Below, one piece after another: positions 16,218 through 24,945 of a DNA stretch of 64,000 nt. This DNA is from Belnapia mucosa (GTDB lineage Bacteria > Pseudomonadota > Alphaproteobacteria > Acetobacterales > Acetobacteraceae): the NCBI RefSeq assembly GCF_016775475.1, contig NZ_JAEUXJ010000002.1:472013-536012 (forward strand). Reading direction: 5' to 3'. The notes beneath the pieces are model-generated. The model made no database searches. It worked only from the letters and a program-made list of their open reading frames with translations, and was not told the DNA's origin. Position numbers and translations under genes: made by a program. Each line of letters begins with the position of its first letter. The stretch's first letter is position 1.

Positions 16218-16480
16218 TGCTGCTGATCCGATGCCCCTGGTGCGGCGAGCGCCCCGAGATCGAATTCCGCCATGCCGGCGAGGCGCATCTGGCGAGGCCC
16301 GCTGCCGCCACCGATGCCGAATGGGCCGCCTATCTCTATGAACGCGCCAATCCGCGCGGCTGGGCGCGGGAGCGCTGGCGGCACGCGCATGGCTGCGGCC
16401 GCTTCTTCAATGCCCGCCGCCACACCCTCACCGACTGCATCGCCGCCACCTATGCGCCGGGCGAGGAGCCACCGCCATGA
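16217..16480 (+). CDS. soxD: Sarcosine oxidase delta subunit
   Basis: An 87-residue zinc-binding subunit. The N-terminus has CPWCGERPEIEF with the C-x2-C pair, followed by the aromatic segment WAAYLYERANPRGWARERW, then H-x-x-G-C-G-R-F-F-N-A-R-R, which supplies the other metal ligands. SoxD holds a structural zinc at the interface of the heterotetramer. It is overlapped by soxB at its start and by soxA at its end (ATGA). Confidence 0.95.
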   Translation: MLLIRCPWCGERPEIEFRHAGEAHLARPAAATDAEWAAYLYERANPRGWARERWRHAHGCGRFFNARRHTLTDCIAATYAPGEEPPP

Positions 16481-19404
16481 GGCTCCCCGAAGGCGGCCGC
16501 ATCGACCGCAGCCAGCCGCTCCGCTTCACCTTCGACGGCCGCGCCTATCGGGGCTTCGCCGGCGACACCCTCGCCTCGGCGCTGCTGGCGAATGGCATCA
16601 CGCTGTTCGGCCGCAGCTTCAAATATCACCGGCCGCGCGGACTGCTGGCCGCGGGCGCCGAGGAACCGAATGCGCTGGTCGAGCTCGACCGCGGCCCGGG
16701 CCGGCGCGAGCCGAACATCCCGGCGACGCTGGTGCCGCTGGAGGAGGGGCTCGTTGCCCGCAGCCAGAATCGCTGGCCCTCGCTGCGGGCTGATCTGGCC
16801 TCGGTGGCGGGGCTGGCCGCGCCGCTGCTGCCGGCGGGCTTTTATTACAAGACTTTCATCGGCCCCGGGCGCGAGGCCTGGCACCGGCGCTGGGAGCCGC
16901 TGATCCGCCGCATGGCCGGGCTGGGCCGCGCCCCGGCGGCGCCGGACCCCGACCACTATGCCAACCGCTTCGCCCATTGCGAGGTGCTGGTGGTGGGCGC
17001 CGGCCCGGCCGGCATCGCCGCGGCCCTGGCGGCGGCCGAGGCAGGCGGGCGGGTCATCCTCTGCGAGGCGGGGACGGAGCCGGGCGGGCAGCTGCTGGCG
17101 ACGCCCGAGGCGATGGTGGAAGGCCAGCCGGCCTCGGACTGGCTGGCGGCGCGGGTCGCGGCAATCCGTGCCCATCCGCGCATCCGCCTGCTGACCCGTA
17201 CCACCACCTTCCATTACGGGCTGCAGAACTACCTCTGTCTGGCCGAGGCGCTGGACCGGCCGGACGGGCTGCGCGAGCGGCTCTGGCAGGTGCGGACCGC
17301 GCGGGTGGTGCTGGCGACCGGCGCCTATGAGCGGCCGATCCCCTTCGCCGGCAATGACCGGCCGGGGGTGATGCTGGCAGAAGCGGCTCGCGCCTATGCC
17401 GGGCGCTGGGCGGTGCTGCCGGGACGCCGGGCGGTTCTGCTGGCGGCGCATGACAGCGGCTATGCCGCGGCCTTCGCCCTGGCGGATCGGGGCGTGGGCC
17501 TCGCCGCCATCCTCGACCTCCGGGCCACGCCGCCGCCCGACCTCGCTGCCCAGGCACCGGCGCGCGGCATCCGGCTGCTCGCCGGACACGGTGTCGCCGG
17601 CACGCGGGGCGGGACGCGGCTGACGGGCGTGCTGGCGGCGCCGCTCCGCGCCGATGGCGTGCCGGATGCCACCCGGGCCGAGGCCATCCCCTGCGACCTG
17701 CTGCTGATGGCCGGCGGCTGGACGCCGGATATCCAGCTGTTTTCCCAATCGCGTGGGCGGGCCCGCTGGGATGCGGCGCTGGATGCCTTCCTACCCGGCG
17801 AATCGGTGCAGGACCTGGCCTGCGCCGGCGCCTGCAACGGCAGCCTCGACCTCGCTGAGGCGCTGGCCGAGGGCGCCGCCGCCGGGCGTGGCGAGGCCTG
17901 GGCGCCGCCGCCGCGCCGCTCCACCGCGCTGCCGGCGCGGGCCATCGCCGCCGGTGCGCTCGGCGCCCGCAAGGCCTTCGTCGATTTCCAGAACGACGTC
18001 ACCACCGCCGATATCGCGCTGGCGGTGCGGGAAGGCTTCCGCTCGATCGAGCATGTGAAGCGCTACACCACCACCGGCATGGCGACCGACCAGGGCAAGG
18101 CCGGCGGGCTGATGGGCCTCGCGGTGGCGGCTGCGGCACAAGGGGTGGACCTGCCCGAGCTGGGCCTGACCACCTTCCGCCCGCCCACGATGCCGGTGAA
18201 TTTCGGGACCCTTGCCGGCCGCCATCGCGGCCCGCTCTTCGAGCCGCTGCGCACCGCGCCGTTGCATGGCTGGGCCGGGGCACGGGGAGCGGAGTTCGAG
18301 CCGGTCGGCCCCTGGCTCCGGGCCCGCGCCTTTCCCCGGACCGGTGAGTCCGCGGAGGCGGCGGTCGCCCGAGAATGCCGCGCGGTGCGGGAGGCGGCGG
18401 GGCTGCTCGACGCCTCGACCCTCGGCAAGATCGAGGTGGTTGGCCCGGACGCCGCCGAGTTCCTGGAACGCTGCTATGTCAACGCGCTGCACCGGCTGCA
18501 GCCCGGCCGCTGCCGCTACGCCCTGCTGCTGCGCGAGGACGGCTTCCTCTACGACGACGGCGTCATCGCCCGCCTCGCCCCCGACCGCTTCCATGTGACC
18601 ACCACCACCGGCGGCGCGGCCCGGGTGCTGCACCTGCTGGAGGATTACCGCCAGACCGAGTGGCCGGACCTCCAGGTCTGGCTCACCTCCACCACCGAGC
18701 ATTGGGCGGTGCTGGCGGTGCAGGGGCCGGCCTCCCGCGCCGTGCTGGCGCCGCTGGTCGAGGGGATCGACCTCGCCGCCCTGCCGCATATGGGCGTGGC
18801 GGAGGGCCGGGTCGCCGGCATCCCGGCCCGGCTCTTCCGCCTCAGCTTCACCGGCGAGCTGGGCTATGAGGTGAATGTCACCGCCGGCCAAGCCGAGGCG
18901 TTGCGCGCCGCGCTGTTCGAGGCCGGGGCGCCGCATGGCCTCACCCCCTATGGGACCGAGGCGATGCATGTCCTGCGGGCCGAGAAGGGCTACGTCATCG
19001 TCGGCCAGGATTCGGACGGCACCGTGACGCCCGATGATCTTGGCCTCGGCTGGTGTATCGGCCGGGCCAAGCGGGACTTCATCGGCAAGCGCGGGCTGGA
19101 ACGGGCGGGGATGCAGGGGCCCGGCCGGCGCCAGCTCGTCGGCCTGGCGCCCGATGGCGACTGGCTGCCGGAGGAGGGGGCGCAGCTTCTGCCGGCTGCG
19201 GAGGCGCGGGCGGCGGAGGGGCATGTGACCTCGGCCTATCGCAGCGCCTGGCTGGGGCGGCCGATCGCCCTCGGCCTGTTGGCCGGCGGGCGGGGGCGGA
19301 TGGGGGAGCGGGTCTTCGCCACCCGCCGCGATGGGACGCCCGCGCCGCTGCGGATCGTCCCGCCGGTCTTCCATGATCCGGAAGGGAAGCGCCTGCATGG
19401 CTGA
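16477..19404 (+). CDS. soxA: Sarcosine oxidase alpha subunit
   Basis: A 975-residue subunit. The N-terminal ferredoxin-like domain (~5-95) includes RAYRGFAGDTLASALLANG and FKYHRPRG. The NAD-binding domain has VLVVGAGPAGIAAALAAAEA near residue 170, with the second dinucleotide site around residue 310. The C-terminal GcvT/aminomethyltransferase-like half (~580-960) includes LGKIEVVGPDAAEFLERCYV, GELGYEVNV and DDLGLGWCI. The last domain binds tetrahydrofolate and forms 5,10-methylene-THF. The length is standard (about 960-1000). Its last 8 bases overlap soxG. Confidence 0.96.
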   Translation: MRLPEGGRIDRSQPLRFTFDGRAYRGFAGDTLASALLANGITLFGRSFKYHRPRGLLAAGAEEPNALVELDRGPGRREPNIPATLVPLEEGLVARSQNRWPSLRADLASVAGLAAPLLPAGFYYKTFIGPGREAWHRRWEPLIRRMAGLGRAPAAPDPDHYANRFAHCEVLVVGAGPAGIAAALAAAEAGGRVILCEAGTEPGGQLLATPEAMVEGQPASDWLAARVAAIRAHPRIRLLTRTTTFHYGLQNYLCLAEALDRPDGLRERLWQVRTARVVLATGAYERPIPFAGNDRPGVMLAEAARAYAGRWAVLPGRRAVLLAAHDSGYAAAFALADRGVGLAAILDLRATPPPDLAAQAPARGIRLLAGHGVAGTRGGTRLTGVLAAPLRADGVPDATRAEAIPCDLLLMAGGWTPDIQLFSQSRGRARWDAALDAFLPGESVQDLACAGACNGSLDLAEALAEGAAAGRGEAWAPPPRRSTALPARAIAAGALGARKAFVDFQNDVTTADIALAVREGFRSIEHVKRYTTTGMATDQGKAGGLMGLAVAAAAQGVDLPELGLTTFRPPTMPVNFGTLAGRHRGPLFEPLRTAPLHGWAGARGAEFEPVGPWLRARAFPRTGESAEAAVARECRAVREAAGLLDASTLGKIEVVGPDAAEFLERCYVNALHRLQPGRCRYALLLREDGFLYDDGVIARLAPDRFHVTTTTGGAARVLHLLEDYRQTEWPDLQVWLTSTTEHWAVLAVQGPASRAVLAPLVEGIDLAALPHMGVAEGRVAGIPARLFRLSFTGELGYEVNVTAGQAEALRAALFEAGAPHGLTPYGTEAMHVLRAEKGYVIVGQDSDGTVTPDDLGLGWCIGRAKRDFIGKRGLERAGMQGPGRRQLVGLAPDGDWLPEEGAQLLPAAEARAAEGHVTSAYRSAWLGRPIALGLLAGGRGRMGERVFATRRDGTPAPLRIVPPVFHDPEGKRLHG

Positions 19405-19873
19405 GCCTGCCCGCATCGCGCTCCGCTCCGGCCCGGCGGTACTGCCCGCCCTCGGCGCCGCTTTCGGCCTCGACCTGGGTGGACCGATGCTCCGGGCCGC
19501 CGAGGCGGGGCCGCGCGCTGCCCTCCGCCTCGGTCCCGATGAATGGCTGCTGCTGGCCGAGGATGCGCCGGCCGCGGCCCTGCTCCCGGCGCTGGAAGCG
19601 GCGCGGGGCGGCGCCCCGGCCTCGCTGGTCGACGTCTCGGACGGATTCCTCGCGCTGCCGGTGGAGGGGGAGGGGGCGCTCGATCTCCTGGCCGAGGGCT
19701 GCCCGCTCGATCTCGAAACCATCCCCGAGGGCGGCTGCACCCGCAGCCTCTACGGCAAGGTGGAGGTGGTGCTGTGGCGGCGCGGCCCGGCGCGCTGGCG
19801 GCTGGAGGTCGCCCGCTCCTTCGCGCCGCATCTGCGGGCGCATCTGGCGGAGGCGGCGCGGGACCTGCCCTAG
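19397..19873 (+). CDS. soxG: Sarcosine oxidase gamma subunit
   Basis: A 158-residue protein with the SoxG/GcvT-like N-domain pattern. LRLGPDEWLLLAED is the family landmark, followed by LVDVSDGFLALPVEG, LAEGCPLDL, and a C-terminal LYGKVEVVLWRRG segment. It completes the heterotetramer. The ATG at 19397 lies inside the end of soxA. The gene ends converging on the histidine kinase gene, with the two stop codons sharing bases 19871-19872. No folate genes (glyA, purU, folD) follow here, unlike some sox operons. Confidence 0.9.
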   Translation: MAEPARIALRSGPAVLPALGAAFGLDLGGPMLRAAEAGPRAALRLGPDEWLLLAEDAPAAALLPALEAARGGAPASLVDVSDGFLALPVEGEGALDLLAEGCPLDLETIPEGGCTRSLYGKVEVVLWRRGPARWRLEVARSFAPHLRAHLAEAARDLP

Positions 19874-22761
19874 CCTTCGATCAGCCCGCGGATCCGCCGT
19901 GCCAGCAGTCCCGCCTCGAAGGGCTTGGTGACGAGGGCGGTGCCAGGCGCCAGCACCTCCCCGGTCAGGCCGGCGGCATCGGCATAGCCGGTGACGAAGA
20001 GCACCTTCAGCCCCGGCCGCGCCTCCCGCGCCTGCTCGGCGAGCTGGCGGCCATTCATCCCGCCGGGCAGGCCGACATCGGTGACCAGCAGGTCGAGCCG
20101 GCGGCCCTCCGCCAGCAGCGCCAGCGCCTCCCGCCCGTCGCCCGCCTCCAGCGCTTGGTAGCCGAGGTCGCGCAGCACCTCGACCATCACCGCGCGCACC
20201 ACCGGCTCGTCCTCGACCACCAGCACCGTCTCGCCGAGCGCGGCGCTGGGCGCCCCGGCAAGGCCAGGGACCGGGGCCGGCCGGGCCGGCATGGCGCCGC
20301 CGGCATGGCGCGGCAGGCAGAGCTGCACCGCCGTGCCCTCGCCGGGGGCCGAACGGATATCGATGCTGCCGCCCGACTGGCGGACGAAGCCATAGATCAT
20401 CGACAGGCCGAGCCCGGTGCCCTGGCCGGTCGGCTTGGTGGTGAAGAAGGGGTCGAAGGCGCGCGCCATCACCGCGGGTGGCATGCCGGTGCCGGTATCG
20501 GTCACCGTCAGCGCCACATACTCCCCCGGCTCGACCTCGGCCGCCGCATCCAGCCGGACAGGCGCAGCCTTGATGGTCAGAGATCCGCCCCCCGGCATGG
20601 CGTCCCTGGCATTGATGGCCAGGTTGAGGATGGCGCTTTCCAGCTGGTTGGGATCGCAGAGGGTGGGCGGCAGGCCCGGCGCGATGGAGATCGAGAGCCG
20701 GATCGCCTCGCCGATGGTCCGCCGCAGCAGCTCCTCCATCGACCGCACCAGGACGCCGACATCCACGGCGCGGGGGTCGAGCGGCTGGCGCCGGGCGAAG
20801 GCCAGCAGCCGCTGGGTCAGCGCCGCGGCGCGCTGCGCCGATTGCGTCGCGGCATCGATATAGCGCCCGGCCTCGCCGGCCCGCCCCTCCGCCACCCGCT
20901 TCTTCAGCAGGGCGAGGGAGCCGATGATGCCGGTCAGCAGGTTGTTGAAGTCATGCGCGATGCCGCCGGTGAGCTGGCCGACGGCCTCCATCTTCTGCGC
21001 CTGGCGGAGCTGTTCCTCGGCAGCGTGGAGCGCGGCGGCGGCGCTGCGTTCGGCGGTGACGTCGCGGCCCACTGCATGGATCATCCCCTCGGCCGGCACC
21101 GCGGTCCAGGAGATCCAGCGCCAGCTTCCGTCGTGGTGGCGGTAGCGGTTCTCGAAGCGCAGCGTGGCGAGGCCATTGGCGAGGCGGGAGCATTCACGGA
21201 GTGTCGCCTCCTGGTCCTCCGGATGGACCAGGTCGGGGAAGTTGGTGCCGAGGAGTTCCTCCGCCGGCCAGCCCAGCATCTGGCTCCAGGCCGGATTCAC
21301 CGCCATCACCCTGCCGTCGAAGCGGGCGACGAGCATGAGATCCTGGGAGAGCAGCCAGATCCGGTCGCGCTCGCGCGTCCGCTCCTCCACCCGTCCTTCG
21401 AGCTGGGCATTGAGCGCATGGAGCGCCGCCTCGGCCTGGCGCTGCTCCTCGATATCGATGTTCATCCCGACCCAGGAGCGGAGATGCCCTTCGGCATCCA
21501 GCAGCGGCACGCCGCGGGCCAGCGTCCAGCGCCAGCCGCCGGCATGGTGGCGCAGCCGGTATTCGACCTCATAGGCGATGCGCCGGGCGACGCTGTCGCG
21601 CCAGGTTGCCTCGGCCCGGGCGCGGTCCTCGGGATGCACCACATCCAGCCAGCCGAAGCCGATCCAGTCTTCGACGCTCTGGCCGGTGAAGGCGCGCCAG
21701 GAGGGGGAATCGGCCCGCACCGCGCCTGAAGCATCGGTGGTCCAGACGATCTGGGCGGAGGCCTCGACCAGGGCACGGAAGCGCGCCTCGCTCTCGGCCA
21801 CCGCGCCGGTCGCGGCATGGCGCTCCGAGATGTCGAGCACCGAGCCGATATAGCCGAGATACTCGCCATCCTCGCCGAAGCGCGGCGCCGCGGCGTCCAG
21901 GACGAAGGCGTAGCTGCCATCGGCGCGGCGCAGCCGGTAGTCGGACTGGAAGGGCTGGCGGGCGCGGTCGGCGGCGCGGAAACTGGCCTCGGCATGGGGC
22001 CGATCCTCGGGATGCAGGGCATCCAGCCAGCCGAACCCCTCACCCGCGGCGGGGGCCTGGCCGGTGAATTCGTACCAGCGGCGATTCAGATAGGTGCAAT
22101 GCCCGCCCGGATCGGTGGTCCAGACCATCACCGGCGCATGGTCCGCCATGTTGCGGAAGCGCGCCTCGCTCTCGCGCAGCGCCGCCTCGGCCGCGGCGCG
22201 CTGGCGGTCGGCGAGGATCTGGCCGGTGGTTTCGGTGCAGGCACAGAACATGCCGGCGATGGCGCCGGTCTCGTCCCGCACCGGGCTGTAGGAGAAGGTG
22301 TACCAGGTATCCTCGGGATACCCGTGCCGCTCCATGACGAGATGCAAATTCTCGGACCAGGTCGCCTCGCCAGCCAGCGCCCGGTCGACCAGCGGGAGGA
22401 TATCGGGCCAGATCTCGTCCCAGATGTCCTGGAAAGGCTGGCCGAGGGCACGCGGATGCTTAGCGCCGAGGATCGGCGCGTAACCATCATTATAGAGGAA
22501 GGCGAGCCGCGGCCCCCAGGCAACGAACATGGGGAAGCGGGAGGCGAGCATGAGCCCGACCACGGTCCGCAGCGAGGCCGGCCACCTCTCCGGCGGCCCG
22601 AGCGGCGATTGCGACCAGTCCGCGGCGCGCATCAGCGCCCCCATGGCACCGCCACCGGCCAGGAAGGCCGGGCTGGCGTCCAGGGTTTCTGATTCTGCGG
22701 ATTGGGTCAGCGCTGCCTCATGCCGGATGGTTGGCGGTGGGGCGGCCGCCGAGTTCATCAA
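19870..22761 (-). CDS. Hybrid sensor histidine kinase with four PAS domains and a C-terminal receiver
   Basis: A 963-residue protein without membrane segments. It has PAS-like domains at ~75-180, ~200-315, ~328-445 and ~475-580, and a short coiled linker (~445-470). The HisKA domain carries the phospho-acceptor in [16 protein letters not shown] (~605-620). The HATPase domain has [14 protein letters not shown] and [10 protein letters not shown], with the last box [14 protein letters not shown] receiver domain follows at ~848-960 ([18 protein letters not shown]). PAS1 has the [17 protein letters not shown] run common in large cytoplasmic hybrid kinases. There is no LOV cysteine motif. The signal and output are unknown. 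An internal ATG (residue 40) is an alternative start. Confidence 0.9.
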   Translation of the reverse strand: MMNSAAAPPPTIRHEAALTQSAESETLDASPAFLAGGGAMGALMRAADWSQSPLGPPERWPASLRTVVGLMLASRFPMFVAWGPRLAFLYNDGYAPILGAKHPRALGQPFQDIWDEIWPDILPLVDRALAGEATWSENLHLVMERHGYPEDTWYTFSYSPVRDETGAIAGMFCACTETTGQILADRQRAAAEAALRESEARFRNMADHAPVMVWTTDPGGHCTYLNRRWYEFTGQAPAAGEGFGWLDALHPEDRPHAEASFRAADRARQPFQSDYRLRRADGSYAFVLDAAAPRFGEDGEYLGYIGSVLDISERHAATGAVAESEARFRALVEASAQIVWTTDASGAVRADSPSWRAFTGQSVEDWIGFGWLDVVHPEDRARAEATWRDSVARRIAYEVEYRLRHHAGGWRWTLARGVPLLDAEGHLRSWVGMNIDIEEQRQAEAALHALNAQLEGRVEERTRERDRIWLLSQDLMLVARFDGRVMAVNPAWSQMLGWPAEELLGTNFPDLVHPEDQEATLRECSRLANGLATLRFENRYRHHDGSWRWISWTAVPAEGMIHAVGRDVTAERSAAAALHAAEEQLRQAQKMEAVGQLTGGIAHDFNNLLTGIIGSLALLKKRVAEGRAGEAGRYIDAATQSAQRAAALTQRLLAFARRQPLDPRAVDVGVLVRSMEELLRRTIGEAIRLSISIAPGLPPTLCDPNQLESAILNLAINARDAMPGGGSLTIKAAPVRLDAAAEVEPGEYVALTVTDTGTGMPPAVMARAFDPFFTTKPTGQGTGLGLSMIYGFVRQSGGSIDIRSAPGEGTAVQLCLPRHAGGAMPARPAPVPGLAGAPSAALGETVLVVEDEPVVRAVMVEVLRDLGYQALEAGDGREALALLAEGRRLDLLVTDVGLPGGMNGRQLAEQAREARPGLKVLFVTGYADAAGLTGEVLAPGTALVTKPFEAGLLARRIRGLIEG

Positions 22762-22819
22762 TCTCAGAAAATTGGGGCCGGTCCCGCTTCGTCAAGGCTC
22801 GGGGCCGGCCCGGTGCGGA

Positions 22820-23131
22820 TTACATCCCGAGCGCGCGCTTGTAGAGGTCGAGCAGCGTCTCCTGCTCCTCCACCTCGGCCGGCTCCTTCTTCCGCAGCGA
22901 AATGAGCTGGCGGACGACCTTCACGTCGAAGCCGGCCGATTTCGCCTCGGCATAGATGTCCTTGATATCGTTGGCGAGGGCCTTGCGCTCCTCCTCCAGC
23001 CGCTCGATCCGTTCGATGATGGACCGCAGGCGGTCCACCGCGATCCCACCCACCTCGGGGTCCGGGTCGGCCGCCTGGCGGGCACGGCTGGCCCGGGCTT
23101 CGTCCTCGATATCGATATCGCTATCGCTCAT
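22820..23131 (-). CDS. gapR: GapR-like nucleoid-associated protein (DUF2312)
   Basis: A 103-residue protein with the DUF2312 core: [20 protein letters not shown], then [20 protein letters not shown] and LISLRKKEP. In Caulobacter GapR, a DUF2312 protein, binds AT-rich overtwisted DNA ahead of moving polymerases and helps the gyrase/topo IV balance. The ATG at 23131 gives the acidic N-terminal lead [12 protein letters not shown]; an upstream in-frame ATG would add 19 unrelated residues. It is followed 58 bases later by the histidine kinase on the same strand. Confidence 0.9.
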   Translation of the reverse strand: MSDSDIDIEDEARASRARQAADPDPEVGGIAVDRLRSIIERIERLEEERKALANDIKDIYAEAKSAGFDVKVVRQLISLRKKEPAEVEEQETLLDLYKRALGM

Positions 23132-23194
23132 CTGCTGCTCTGCTCCAAGGCGGGCGGCGCTCCTACCGCGCCCCGGGGCCGGCAGCAACGAAGA

Positions 23195-23509
23195 TCAACC
23201 GTGGCCCGGATTCGCCGCAGCGAATTGCGCTTTCTGCGCCGCAGTCGCCTCCTGCTGATACTTCGCCTGCCACTCCTTGTAGGGCATGCCGTAGATGATC
23301 TCGCGTGCATCGGGGTCGGCCAGCGGGATGCCCTTCTCCTCGGCGGCGGCGCGGTACCATTTGGACAGGCAGTTCCGGCAGAAGCCGGCCAGGTTCATCA
23401 GGTCGATATTCTGCACATCGGTCCGCTCGCGCAGATGCTCGACCAGGCGGCGGAAGGCGGCGGCCTCCAGCTCGGTGCGGGTGGCGGTGTCCATCTCGGG
23501 TGCGGGCAT
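23195..23509 (-). CDS. DUF1244 domain-containing protein
   Basis: A 104-residue protein with the family hallmarks FRRLVEHLRERTDVQNIDLM, NLAGFCRNCLSKWYR and REIIYGMPYKEWQ. DUF1244 is a small all-helical dimeric family widespread in alphaproteobacteria. Its function is not known, but the conserved RNCLSKWY with two cysteines is diagnostic. It lies 63 bases upstream of gapR on the same strand and may share its transcript. GGGAGA lies just before the ATG. Confidence 0.88.
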   Translation of the reverse strand: MPAPEMDTATRTELEAAAFRRLVEHLRERTDVQNIDLMNLAGFCRNCLSKWYRAAAEEKGIPLADPDAREIIYGMPYKEWQAKYQQEATAAQKAQFAAANPGHG

Positions 23510-23573
23510 AGGGCTCTCCCTCTCGGTTGCTGCCTAGATGGTCCATACTGCGCCCCGAGCAAAGGGGAGGGGC

Positions 23574-24878
23574 ATGGGCATGGCGGCAGGCTGGGGGGAT
23601 GCGGCGGCGCGGGCGGCACTGCACCGGGTCTTCGCCGCGGCGCTGGCGGCGGCCGACCCGCTGACTGCCCTGCCGGCGCATCTGCCGGAGGCGCCGCGCG
23701 GCCGGACCATCGTCATCGGCGTCGGCAAGGCGGCGGCGAAGATGGCGCTGGCGGTGGAGCGCGCCTGGACCGACCGGCCGCTCTCGGGCCTCGTCATCAC
23801 CACCCATGGCGCCGATGTGCCGGACCCGCCGCCGGGCCGGCGGATCGCGGTGCGGTTCGGCAGCCATCCGGTGCCGGATGCGGCCGGCGCGGCGGCGGCA
23901 GCGGAGATGCTGGACCTGTTGCGCGGGCTCTCGGCCGAGGATCTCGTGCTGTTCCTGGTCTCGGGCGGCGGCTCCTCCCTCTCGACCCTGCCGGCGGCTG
24001 GCCTCTCGCTGGACGACCTGATGGCGGTGAACCGGGAGCTGCTGCGCTCCGGCGCCCCGATCGGGGAGATGAACTGCATCCGCAAGCATCTCTCGGCCTT
24101 CTCCGGCGGGCGGGTGGCGGCGGCGGCCTATCCGGCGCGGGTGGTGACGCTCGCCATCTCCGACGTGCCGGGAGATGACCCGGCGGTCATCGCCTCCGGC
24201 CCCACCGTCCCCGACCCCACCACCTTCGCCGAGGCGCGGGCGCTGGTCGCGCATTACGGGATGCAGTTGCCGCCCGCCGTGACCCGCCACCTGGCGGAGG
24301 CGCGGGAAGAGAGCCCGAAGCCCGGAGATCCGCGGCTTGCCGGGACGGAGCTGCGCATGATCGCCACCCCCTTGATGGCGCTGCGGGCCATGGCGCGCGA
24401 GGCGGAGGCGCTGGGACTCACGCCGGTCATCCTCGGCGATGCGCTGGAGGGGGAGGCGGCGGTGCTTGGCAAGGTCCTGGCCGGCATCGGCCGCAGCACC
24501 GCGGCGCATGGGCTGCCGGTGGCGCCGCCCTGCCTGATCCTCTCCGGCGGGGAGACCACCGTGACCCTGCCGCAGGGCGCCGGCGGGCGCGGCGGGCGGA
24601 GCATGGAGGGGCTGCTCGGCCTCGCCCTGGCGCTGGAGGGGCATCCCGGCATCTGGGCGCTGATGGCCGATACGGATGGCATCGACGGCAAGTCCGATGC
24701 GGCGGGGGCCATCGCCGCGCCGGATACGCTGGCCCGGGCGCAGGCGGCGCGTCTCGACCCGCGGGCGATGCTGGCGGCGCATGACAGCTACGGGGTCTTC
24801 GCCGTGCTCGGCGACATGATCGTGACCGGGCCGACCCTGACCAATGTGAATGATGTCCGGGCGGTGCTGGTGACTTAA
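23574..24878 (+). CDS. ttuD: Glycerate 2-kinase (DUF4147/MOFRL type)
   Basis: A 434-residue protein that phosphorylates D-glycerate to 2-phosphoglycerate. Landmarks are IVIGVGKAAAKMALAVE near the start, ITTHGADVPD, FGSHPVPDAAG, LFLVSGGGSSL, ISDVPGDDPAVIASGPTVPD and CLILSGGETTVTL. The MOFRL C-terminal part ends ADTDGIDG, DPRAMLAAHDSYG and TGPTLTNVND. I chose the ATG at 23574 because AAAGGGGAGG sits directly before it. The gene is followed by pyruvate kinase, as in the tartrate (ttu) region of other bacteria. The symbol rests on family and context, not on direct identity. Confidence 0.88.
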   Translation: MGMAAGWGDAAARAALHRVFAAALAAADPLTALPAHLPEAPRGRTIVIGVGKAAAKMALAVERAWTDRPLSGLVITTHGADVPDPPPGRRIAVRFGSHPVPDAAGAAAAAEMLDLLRGLSAEDLVLFLVSGGGSSLSTLPAAGLSLDDLMAVNRELLRSGAPIGEMNCIRKHLSAFSGGRVAAAAYPARVVTLAISDVPGDDPAVIASGPTVPDPTTFAEARALVAHYGMQLPPAVTRHLAEAREESPKPGDPRLAGTELRMIATPLMALRAMAREAEALGLTPVILGDALEGEAAVLGKVLAGIGRSTAAHGLPVAPPCLILSGGETTVTLPQGAGGRGGRSMEGLLGLALALEGHPGIWALMADTDGIDGKSDAAGAIAAPDTLARAQAARLDPRAMLAAHDSYGVFAVLGDMIVTGPTLTNVNDVRAVLVT

Positions 24879-24917
24879 AAACGTCTTCAAATTTAAGCCC
24901 GTCGGGGCCCTAGGCGT

Positions 24918-24942
24918 GCCAGCTTAACATTCCTAAGTTGGC
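24918..24942 (+). promoter_or_regulatory. Inverted repeat/RNA hairpin directly before the HTH-pyruvate kinase start
   Basis: GCCAGCTTA (24918-24926) and TAAGTTGGC (24934-24942) form arms of nine bases with one DNA mismatch, separated by ACATTCC. As RNA all nine positions pair, one as a G-U wobble. The structure ends 3 bases before the ATG at 24946 and occupies the place where a ribosome binding site should be. No other Shine-Dalgarno is visible. It may be an operator for the fused HTH domain or a translation-blocking hairpin. A second imperfect palindrome, CTTAAA...TTTAAG, lies at 24874-24897. Confidence 0.5.
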
Positions 24943-24945
24943 CGC

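Noticed and set aside
16950-17010. soxA as two genes (an NADH-dependent oxidase and a GcvT protein)
   Set aside because: The frame is continuous and the length and domain order match the normal alpha subunit of sarcosine oxidase.
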